Below are positions 6,722 to 11,297 of a DNA stretch of 11,297 bases, piece after piece. Location: contig CADBXH010000059.1 of the NCBI GenBank assembly GCA_902798605.1, positions 1 to 11,297 on the forward strand. Direction: 5' to 3'. The number at the start of each line of letters is the position of its first letter. Positions within the stretch are counted from its first letter, which is position 1. Under the pieces are notes generated by a model. The model saw nothing but the letters and a program-made list of their open reading frames with translations. It searched no databases and had not been told where the DNA came from. A program made the translations under genes and the position numbers. Origin of the DNA: an uncultured Ruminococcus sp. (GTDB lineage Bacteria; Bacillota_A; Clostridia; Oscillospirales; Acutalibacteraceae).

Positions 6722-7135
6722 GTGGAATATAGAATAGTTTTCTACTCCGCTCAAAAAACCTCAATGTGTGAGCGGACGTTGATAAAGTGCCTTTCGGCAA
6801 ATCAGCTTAGCCATTCGGGATCATCATTCGCAACAAAGAACGACGCTCTGGGTTCAAAATTGATAGAGGCTTTTGACTTATGCAAAGTAACGTTTTTGAT
6901 CGGCGGACTTGATTTTGCCGACAACCGCAACGCGGTCAAGGTTATCTCAAACGCCGCCGCTGAAAGCGAGCCCGAGCTGATCAAAAAGCTGAGAGGTATT
7001 GACGGACACGACGGGTATGTGTTAAAATCAGGCGAAAAGCTTATGATAATGCTGCCCGATGATCCCGAACAGATAGAAGCGATAGTTCAGGGAGAGCTTT
7101 CGGGATATTTGAAGTATTATGTGAAAACTTCATAG
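6722..7135 (+). CDS. Small protein, possibly a degenerate CinA/MoaB-fold domain
   Basis: A 137-residue protein of unknown function without signal peptide or membrane segment, so probably cytoplasmic. Start GTG 6722 is set by an excellent AGGAGGTG just upstream, which overlaps the sortase stop; the two genes are 10 bp apart and surely co-transcribed. Residues 56-75 (VTFLIGGLDFADNRNAVKVI) resemble the VxxxGGLGPTxDDxTxxAI loop of CinA/MoaB molybdopterin-binding domains, with the GPT and DD residues lost. Residues 97-119 (GYVLKSGEKLMIMLPDDPEQ within it) resemble the later GFxLexxGKxxxxLPGPPxEM segment. The same two landmarks occur in the N-terminal domain of the upstream sortase. This suggests a non-catalytic relative that may pair with it, but the similarity is by eye only and weak enough to need a profile search. 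Confidence 0.6.
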   Translation: MEYRIVFYSAQKTSMCERTLIKCLSANQLSHSGSSFATKNDALGSKLIEAFDLCKVTFLIGGLDFADNRNAVKVISNAAAESEPELIKKLRGIDGHDGYVLKSGEKLMIMLPDDPEQIEAIVQGELSGYLKYYVKTS

Positions 7136-7198
7136 GGGATAACAGAAAGAATACAGAATATATGTTAATCAATAATTTTTGGAGGAAGGGATAGATCA

Positions 7199-8455
7199 AT
7201 GAATACAAGCACATTTGAAAACTACGAATCAGCCGTTCGCTCATATTGCAGACACTTCCCAAAGGTATTTACAAACGCCAAGGGAGCTGTGCTCTCCGAC
7301 GAAGACGGAAATGATTATATTGACTTCTTCTGCGGGGCGGGCGCGGTCAACTACGGCCACAACAACGAGTACATAAAGCAGAAAATGGTTGATTATCTCT
7401 CTACCGACGGCATCATCCATGCCCTCGATATGTACACCGTTCCCAAGCGCGAGTTTATTGAAACTCTCGAGAAAAAGATCATCGAGCCCCGCGGACTCAA
7501 CTATAAGATCCAGTTCTGCGGACCTACCGGTACAAACGCGGTAGAGGCGGCGCTGAAGCTTGCTCGCAAGAACAAGGGCAGAAGCAATATCTTTGCCTTT
7601 ATGGGCTGCTTCCACGGGATGACTCTCGGCGCGCTTTCGCTTACTTCGGAAATGTACGCCAGAGGCGGCGCGGGCGCGACTCTCTGCGATGTGACCCACA
7701 TTCCAGCTCCCTATATGTTCGAGGGACTTGACGTTATCAAGTATATGCAGACTCTTATCGACGACGACCACTCGGGCGTAGAAAAGCCCGCTGCGGTAGT
7801 TATGGAGACCCTCCAGGCCGAGGGCGGTATCCGCCCGTTCAGCGATGAGTTCCTCCGCGACGTCCGTGAGTTCTGCGACAAAAACGATATTCTTATGATA
7901 GTTGACGATATCCAGGTCGGCTGCTGCCGTTGCGGAAGCTTCTTCTCGTTTGAGCGCGCGGGAATCGTGCCCGATATGGTCGTAATGTCAAAGTCGATCG
8001 GCGGTCTGGGTATGCCGCTTGCGATCGTTTTGCTCAAATCCGAGCTCGATATCTGGAAGCCTGCCGAGCACAACGGTACATTCAGGGGCAACCAGCTCTC
8101 GTTTATAGCAGGCAAGGCGTCTTTTGACTGGCTGCTTGAAAACAATGTTGAAGCCGAGACCCGCCGCAAGGGCGAGCTTGTAAAGAGCTTTATCGAAAAA
8201 GAGATACTTCCTCTTGATTCCCGCCTTGAGCTTCGCGGAATGGGACTCATCTGGGGTATCGACTTCGGAAAGATCGATCCCGAGCTCTCGGAGGTCGTTA
8301 TCGAAAAATGCTTCGACAAGCAAGTTATCTGCGAATGTGCCGGCAGAGACGGTGCGGTATTCAAAATAATGCCTCCGCTCGTTATCGAAGACGATCTGCT
8401 TATGAAGGGCTTGAAGATCGTAGCTGAAAGCATTAAGGAAGCATTGGCAAATTAA
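7199..8455 (+). CDS. ectB: Diaminobutyrate--2-oxoglutarate aminotransferase (EctB-like)
   Basis: A class III PLP aminotransferase, 418 residues, the normal EctB length. The EctB reaction moves an amino group from glutamate to aspartate-semialdehyde, giving L-2,4-diaminobutyrate. EctB-like landmarks include VRSYCRHFPKVFTNAKG (13-29), FFCGAGAVNYGHNN (43-56), GPTGTNAVEAALKLARK (108-124), CFHGMTLG (137-144), VDDIQVG (235-241), the PLP lysine K265 in SKSIGG, and DIWKPAEHNGTFRGN (284-298). The usual GCGRTG motif reads GCCRCG (241-246), an unusual change. GGAGGAAGGG lies upstream of ATG 7199. No ectA or ectC is nearby, so ectoine synthesis is not supported by the context. A diaminobutyrate supply role, or a related omega-aminotransferase activity, is possible. 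The gene closes the plus-strand operon. Confidence 0.85.
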   Translation: MNTSTFENYESAVRSYCRHFPKVFTNAKGAVLSDEDGNDYIDFFCGAGAVNYGHNNEYIKQKMVDYLSTDGIIHALDMYTVPKREFIETLEKKIIEPRGLNYKIQFCGPTGTNAVEAALKLARKNKGRSNIFAFMGCFHGMTLGALSLTSEMYARGGAGATLCDVTHIPAPYMFEGLDVIKYMQTLIDDDHSGVEKPAAVVMETLQAEGGIRPFSDEFLRDVREFCDKNDILMIVDDIQVGCCRCGSFFSFERAGIVPDMVVMSKSIGGLGMPLAIVLLKSELDIWKPAEHNGTFRGNQLSFIAGKASFDWLLENNVEAETRRKGELVKSFIEKEILPLDSRLELRGMGLIWGIDFGKIDPELSEVVIEKCFDKQVICECAGRDGAVFKIMPPLVIEDDLLMKGLKIVAESIKEALAN

Positions 8456-8471
8456 CAAATAGTAAACAAAA

Positions 8472-8519
8472 CAGCTGTCATACTGTGAGTCGTTTCACAG
8501 AAATGACAGCTGCTTTTTG
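8472..8519. terminator. Strong bidirectional terminator between ectB-like gene and cobO
   Basis: CAGCTGTCAT (8472-8481) pairs with ATGACAGCTG (8503-8512), and an inner CTGTGA (8483-8488) pairs with TCACAG (8495-8500) around GTCGTT. CTTTTTGTTTT follows on the plus strand. On the other strand the stem is followed by TTTTGTTT, so both convergent genes can end here. Confidence 0.92.
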
Positions 8520-8530
8520 TTTTAGTATAT

Positions 8531-9046
8531 TTAGAATTCTATTCCGATCCTGCCGCTGACGCCCTTGTCATAAGGGTGTTTTATCTTTTTGAGCTCGGTG
8601 ACATAATCGGCGGTTTCAATAAACCTCTCGCCGGGCTCGTGTCCGGTCAGAACTATCTCCATACTTGACGGTGCGTTCGCGATAAATTCAAAAACCTCGC
8701 CTTCGCTCACCATTCCAACGTTTATCGCGTCAAAGATCTCGTCAAGGATTATCATATCGTATCTTTGTGACAGCGCTGCCGCGACGCTTCTTTCAAACAG
8801 GTTTCTGAACAGGGCAGTTGCCTGCTGCTTTTCCTGCTCGTCCATCTCAAACGTGAATTTCAGCTCGTGCGGACAGGGAGTGAGCGTTACGGTGTCCAGC
8901 TTTTCGAGCGAAAGCCGCTCGCCCGAGCCGTCGGTTTTTAAAAACTGCACAAACATAACGCGCATATTATTGCCCGCAGCCCTTGCGGCAAGGCCTGTCG
9001 CCGCGGTCGTTTTGCCTTTTCCGTCGCCGTAATAAATGTGAACCAT
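8531..9046 (-). CDS. cobO: Corrinoid (cob(I)alamin) adenosyltransferase, CobO/BtuR family
   Basis: Transfers the adenosyl group of ATP to the cobalt of reduced corrinoids, making adenosylcobalamin or its precursor in the cytoplasm. The 171-residue protein has the P-loop GDGKGKTTAATG (7-18), VMFVQFLK (30-37), Walker-B-like MIILDEIFDAINVGMV (98-113), LTGHEP (133-138), and the family's C-terminal HPYDKGVSGRIGIEF. ATG 9046 (MVHIYYGDGKGK) is preferred over the longer TTG 9073 frame because the family starts right before the P-loop strand; AGAGG lies about 10 nt upstream. It is a single minus-strand gene between convergent ectB and divergent rpsJ. It has its own near-consensus promoter and a leader too short for a cobalamin riboswitch. 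No other B12 genes are in view, so it may serve corrinoid salvage. Confidence 0.9.
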   Translation of the reverse strand: MVHIYYGDGKGKTTAATGLAARAAGNNMRVMFVQFLKTDGSGERLSLEKLDTVTLTPCPHELKFTFEMDEQEKQQATALFRNLFERSVAAALSQRYDMIILDEIFDAINVGMVSEGEVFEFIANAPSSMEIVLTGHEPGERFIETADYVTELKKIKHPYDKGVSGRIGIEF

Positions 9047-9093
9047 ACAGCACCATCCTCTATAAAAACCCAAGATATATGCCTAATACCCTA

Positions 9094-9117
9094 TTATAAT
9101 CTATATATAGATTATAA
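9094..9117. repeat. Perfect 24-bp palindrome over the cobO -10 region
   Basis: TTATAATCTATA (9094-9105) is followed directly by its exact reverse complement TATAGATTATAA (9106-9117). It includes the cobO -10 hexamer and expected start point. It could be an operator for a dimeric regulator, although low-complexity AT-rich DNA yields palindromes more easily. Confidence 0.7.
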
Positions 9118-9139
9118 CCCATTATTACTCGTTTGGCAA
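9111..9139 (-). promoter_or_regulatory. cobO promoter (sigma-A type)
   Basis: On the minus strand, TTGCCA (9139-9134) and TATAAT (9116-9111) are separated by 17 bp, matching 11 of 12 consensus bases. The start point would be near 9104, giving a leader of about 58 nt before ATG 9046. Confidence 0.8.
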
Positions 9140-9145
9140 ACAGCA

Positions 9146-9169
9146 ATTTAAACAAATTTTTGCTTAAAT
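9146..9169. repeat. Imperfect AT-rich palindrome upstream of the S10 promoter
   Basis: ATTTAA (9146-9151) pairs with TTAAAT (9164-9169) and CAAA (9153-9156) with TTTG (9159-9162), with one mismatch (9152/9163). It lies upstream of both the cobO -35 and the S10-operon -35. It may be a regulator site or simply AT-rich upstream DNA. Confidence 0.4.
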
Positions 9170-9217
9170 GTTTGTGAAAGTTCTATGCGAAGAATTTTTA
9201 AAAAAACGCCCAAAAAC

Positions 9218-9246
9218 TTGAAAAAAAGCCATATATAAGTTATAAT
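9218..9246 (+). promoter_or_regulatory. Strong promoter of the S10 ribosomal protein operon
   Basis: TTGAAA (9218-9223) and TATAAT (9241-9246) have exactly 17 bp between them, with A-runs upstream like a promoter UP region. Transcription should start near 9253, about 350 nt before rpsJ. Confidence 0.88.
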
Positions 9247-9252
9247 ATAGCT

Positions 9253-9477
9253 TGCGTGACTGCACAAGATATGCGATGAAGCGGGAGGTTGCGGCTTTTT
9301 AAGCCGGTTTTTCCGTGGAGTATGTCCGATTTTAAACCGGGCGAAAATACTGATGAATATTAGTATTACAACGAAACACTGAGTATAACTGCGGCATTAA
9401 AGGGTTGCTATGCCTATGCTATGCTCAAATGCTTTCAGGACGTTTCCCGGTTAACTGAATGGTTAAACGGGTTTTTT
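9253..9477 (+). ncRNA. Structured S10-operon leader with predicted transcription attenuator
   Basis: No ORF is credible here; the RNA folds instead. GATATGC (9268-9274) pairs with GTATGTC (9320-9326). These enclose a hairpin in which GCGGGAGG (9281-9288) pairs with the strand TTTCCGT (9310-9316) and CGGC (9292-9295) with GCCG (9303-9306), with an internal loop. AATACTGAT (9346-9354) pairs with ATTAGTATT (9359-9367). GAGTATA (9381-9387) pairs with TATGCTC (9420-9426) around GGCAT/ATGCC. AAACCGG (9334-9340) can pair with CCGGTTT (9304-9310) of the first hairpin; shifted by one, AACCGGG (9335-9341) can pair with CCCGGTT (9446-9452), the 5' arm of the terminator. This layout fits an attenuator, perhaps governed by a ribosomal protein of the operon. 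The alternative is a free small RNA ending at the terminator. Confidence 0.6.
9446..9477 (+). terminator. Intrinsic terminator inside the S10 leader
   Basis: CCCG (9446-9449) pairs with CGGG (9468-9471) and TTAAC (9451-9455) with GTTAA (9462-9466), with one G/A mismatch, followed by TTTTTT (9472-9477). It lies about 130 nt before rpsJ, so read-through or antitermination is needed for the operon. Confidence 0.78.
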
Positions 9478-9604
9478 AATGCGGGGTGACGAAACACCCG
9501 GCAGAGTTTCAAAAACTTTCACGTCGATTTGAAAGCGAAACGCCCGCCTACAAGACAGCGTTTGCAACAGCTTACGCTACCAAAATTTTAAGGAGGCGAC
9601 GATA
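9478..9604 (+). other. Distal S10 leader between terminator and rpsJ
   Basis: This stretch has no ORF. It holds small hairpins: GGGTG (9484-9488) with CACCC (9495-9499), and CTTTCA (9516-9521) with TGAAAG (9530-9535). It ends in the rpsJ ribosome site AGGAGG (9591-9596). Function beyond a leader is not evident. Confidence 0.5.
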
Positions 9605-9916
9605 ATGGCAGTCAAGGAAAAAATCAGGATAAGATTAAAGGGTTATGATCACCAGCTGGTTGATCAGAGCGCAGAGAGAATCGTGGCAACAGCCAAGCGC
9701 ACAGGCGCAAGGGTATCAGGCCCCGTACCTCTCCCGACAGAGAAGCAGATCGTTACTATTCTTCGTGCTGTTCATAAGTACAAGGATAGCCGCGAGCAGT
9801 TCGAGATCAGAACTCACAAGCGTCTTATCGACATTTTAAGACCGTCAAACAAGACAGTCGAAGCTCTTATGAGCTTAGAGCTCCCTGCCGGTGTTGATAT
9901 CGAAATTAAGTTATAA
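9605..9916 (+). CDS. rpsJ: 30S ribosomal protein S10
   Basis: Complete 103-residue S10, a 30S head protein that also acts as NusE in antitermination complexes. It matches the family along its length: [19 protein letters not shown] (6-24), the loop [14 protein letters not shown] (36-49), then the long extended loop [17 protein letters not shown] (57-73), and a closing helix and strand ending in VDIEIKL. Start ATG 9605 follows AGGAGG with an 8-nt gap. It is the first gene of the S10 operon, as usual in Firmicutes, and lies behind a long structured leader with an internal terminator. NusE's role in antitermination makes S10 one conceivable effector of that leader, alongside L4, but nothing in the sequence shows this. 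Confidence 0.98.
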   Translation: MAVKEKIRIRLKGYDHQLVDQSAERIVATAKRTGARVSGPVPLPTEKQIVTILRAVHKYKDSREQFEIRTHKRLIDILRPSNKTVEALMSLELPAGVDIEIKL

Positions 9917-10013
9917 TTGTCATTAAAGGCTTAAGAGTAAGATACCAACCTACAAGCAGACAGGGTAAATGTTGGCACAGCCAACCAATAACCTAAAAGG
10001 AGGATACATTTCA

Positions 10014-10646
10014 ATGCAAAAAGCAATCATCGGTAAGAAAATCGGTATGACACAGATTTTCGATGAAAAGGGAAGAGTAGTTCCCGTAACTGTTGTTGAG
10101 GCAGGCCCTTGCGTGGTCACAGCCAAAAAGACAGTTGAAAACGACGGCTACGCATCCGTACAGCTCGGATTCGGCGACTTAAAGCCCAACAAGGTAAACA
10201 AGCCTATGCAGGGTTTCTTTGATAAGTCAGGCGTAGCACCCAAGAAAACTCTCAAAGAGTTCCGTTTTGCCGACACAGACGCTTACAACGTAGGCGACCT
10301 TGTAAAGGCAGACGTATTCACCCCCGGCGACAAGATCGACGTAACCGGCAAGAGCAAGGGTAAAGGTACAGCGGGCGTAATCAAGAGATGGAATTTCCAC
10401 CGTCTTAAAGAGACCCATGGTACAGGCCCCTGCGTTCGTCACGGCGGTTCGATCGGTGCCTGCTCCTCACCCTCAAGAGTATGGAAGGGCAAGAGAATGG
10501 CAGGCCACCTCGGCGCAGAGCAGGTAACAGTTCAGAACCTCACAGTCGTTAAGGTTGACGCAGAAAACAACCTCATCGCTGTAAAGGGCGCTGTTCCCGG
10601 TCCAAACAAAGGAATCGTTGTAATCAAAGATTCCGTAAAGGCTTAA
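10014..10646 (+). CDS. rplC: 50S ribosomal protein L3
   Basis: Complete 210-residue L3, which folds early on 23S rRNA and reaches toward the peptidyl-transferase centre. It begins [20 protein letters not shown], the family start. It has [16 protein letters not shown] (115-130), the central extension [20 protein letters not shown] (135-154), [20 protein letters not shown] (156-175) and a normal C-terminus. The central loop is the Clostridia variant with HGTGPCVRH in place of the common HGSHFHR. ATG 10014 follows AAAGGAGG; an upstream in-frame ATG at 9969 lacks a ribosome site. The 97-nt gap after rpsJ holds a small hairpin, GTTGG (9971-9975) with CCAAC (9981-9985), of unknown role. Confidence 0.97.
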   Translation: MQKAIIGKKIGMTQIFDEKGRVVPVTVVEAGPCVVTAKKTVENDGYASVQLGFGDLKPNKVNKPMQGFFDKSGVAPKKTLKEFRFADTDAYNVGDLVKADVFTPGDKIDVTGKSKGKGTAGVIKRWNFHRLKETHGTGPCVRHGGSIGACSSPSRVWKGKRMAGHLGAEQVTVQNLTVVKVDAENNLIAVKGAVPGPNKGIVVIKDSVKA

Positions 10647-10663
10647 AGGAAGGGGGATTATAA

Positions 10664-11287
10664 ATGCCAAGTTTATCAGTAGTAGATATGGAAGGCAAGA
10701 ACGTAGGTACTATCGAGCTTGCAGAGTCCGTATTCGGTATTGAGCCTAACGCGACAGTAATGCACCAGATGGTAGTCAACTACCTCGCAGCACAGCGTCA
10801 GGGCACACAGTCCGCTCTTACAAGAGCAGAGGTTTCCGGCGGCGGCAAAAAGCCCTGGAGACAAAAGGGCACAGGCCGCGCAAGACAGGGTTCAACAAGA
10901 TCACCCCAGTGGACACACGGCGGCGTAGTATTCGCTCCCAAGCCCCGCAGCTACAAATTCACCGTCAACAAGAAGGTAAGAAGACTTGCTATGAAGTCAG
11001 CCTTCTCCGTTAAGGCTCAGGAAGACAACATCATCGTTGTAGATTCAATCGCTCTTGACGAGTTCAAGACAAAAACTATCGTCGCGATGCTCAAGGCTAT
11101 CGAGGCAGAAAAGAAGCCTCTCATCGTTCTTGACACCGCTGACACAAAGGTAATCAAATCCGCTAACAACATTCCCGGCGCAAAGACAGCTCAGGTCAAC
11201 ACCCTGAATGTTTACGACATTCTCAACGCAGAGAAGCTCGTTATCGTCAAGGACGCAGTTAGCAAGATTGAGGAGGTATATGCATGA
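10664..11287 (+). CDS. rplD: 50S ribosomal protein L4
   Basis: Complete 207-residue L4 (also RplD/L1e family), which lines the exit tunnel of the large subunit. The globular part starts [17 protein letters not shown]. The tunnel-reaching loop is clear: [20 protein letters not shown] (59-78), then [18 protein letters not shown] (80-97). The fold resumes with [15 protein letters not shown] and ends in the Rossmann-like strands [15 protein letters not shown] and [12 protein letters not shown] 10664 has AAGGAAGGGGG upstream, overlapping the rplC stop region. The stop overlaps the rplW start by 4 bp (ATGA), implying translational coupling. In E. coli L4 represses its own operon by transcription attenuation and translation control in the leader; whether it acts on the leader seen here is an open question. 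Confidence 0.98.
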   Translation: MPSLSVVDMEGKNVGTIELAESVFGIEPNATVMHQMVVNYLAAQRQGTQSALTRAEVSGGGKKPWRQKGTGRARQGSTRSPQWTHGGVVFAPKPRSYKFTVNKKVRRLAMKSAFSVKAQEDNIIVVDSIALDEFKTKTIVAMLKAIEAEKKPLIVLDTADTKVIKSANNIPGAKTAQVNTLNVYDILNAEKLVIVKDAVSKIEEVYA

Positions 11288-11297
11288 TAGCTCACGA
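11284..11297 (+). CDS. rplW: 50S ribosomal protein L23, first codons only
   Basis: ATG 11284 overlaps the L4 stop codon and follows AGGAGG (11270-11275). Only MIAH and part of a fifth codon are visible before the window ends. The call rests on position: L23 follows L4 in the S10 operon of nearly all bacteria, and MIAH fits an L23 start. Confidence 0.75.

Noticed and set aside
7241..8458. Long minus-strand ORFs across the aminotransferase gene
   Set aside because: Low-complexity Ser/Ile-rich or composition-driven translations opposite a well-conserved enzyme; shadows only.
9047..9110. Cobalamin riboswitch upstream of cobO
   Set aside because: The leader from the predicted start point to ATG 9046 is about 58 nt, far too short, and no B12-box-like sequence is seen.
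9253..9477. SRP RNA, 6S RNA, tmRNA or T-box in the region upstream of rpsJ
   Set aside because: No SRP tetraloop/AGGUCCGGAAG-type core, no closed rod shape with central bubble as in 6S, no tRNA-like end, and no T-box sequence (UGGN) before the terminator; the leader interpretation fits better.
9969..10013. Longer N-terminus for L3 from ATG 9969
   Set aside because: It adds 15 residues not found in L3, spans a hairpin and lacks a ribosome site; AAAGGAGG serves ATG 10014.
1..11297. CRISPR array, prophage, transposase or tRNA gene
   Set aside because: No regularly spaced repeats, no phage or transposase proteins and no cloverleaf-like segment were seen on reading both strands.

Overview
The window looks like a chromosomal segment from an anaerobic, spore-forming Clostridia member, most like Ruminococcus and its relatives (Oscillospiraceae). 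This rests on the Firmicutes-type S10 ribosomal protein operon (rpsJ-rplC-rplD-rplW), a SpoVAC spore membrane protein, a ThiI without the C-terminal rhodanese domain next to a cysteine desulfurase, strong AGGAGG ribosome binding sites, frequent GTG/TTG starts, and GC-rich palindromic repeats between genes. The placement is inferred from protein character only; no database was searched.

Layout. 1-628: 3' part of serA (serine biosynthesis). 627-840: no gene, but a 7-bp tandem repeat, a terminator-like hairpin and two GC-rich palindromic elements. 868-1792: a visibly AT-rich islet with a leucine-rich-repeat lipoprotein (minus strand) and a divergent small XRE repressor; twin palindromic operators lie between them. 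1831-2286: spoVAC (minus), sharing a bidirectional terminator with the XRE gene. 2424-8455: five co-directional genes: cysteine desulfurase, thiI, a class B sortase with an extra cytoplasmic domain, a 137-aa protein, and an EctB-like diaminobutyrate aminotransferase. They end at a strong bidirectional terminator shared with cobO (8531-9046, minus). 9047-9604: divergent intergenic region with a cobO promoter overlapping a perfect 24-bp palindrome, a strong promoter for the S10 operon, and a leader of about 350 nt with its own intrinsic terminator. 9605 to the end: rpsJ, rplC, rplD and the start of rplW.

How the genes fit together. The desulfurase and ThiI form a sulfur-transfer pair (persulfide to tRNA 4-thiouridine). 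The next two genes both seem to carry degenerate versions of the CinA/MoaB (molybdopterin-binding) fold. One copy is the cytoplasmic N-terminus of the membrane-anchored sortase; the other is the free 137-aa protein. I found no obvious precedent for this pairing from memory, and it is the best protein-level candidate for an undescribed system here. The best RNA-level candidate is the S10-operon leader. One seven-base segment (9334-9340) can pair with an upstream hairpin arm, and nearly the same segment (9335-9341) can pair with the terminator's 5' arm. That is the layout expected of a transcription attenuator.

Starts were chosen by Shine-Dalgarno placement. Several genes are annotated shorter than their longest open frame: XRE, spoVAC, the desulfurase, thiI, the 137-aa protein, cobO and rplC.
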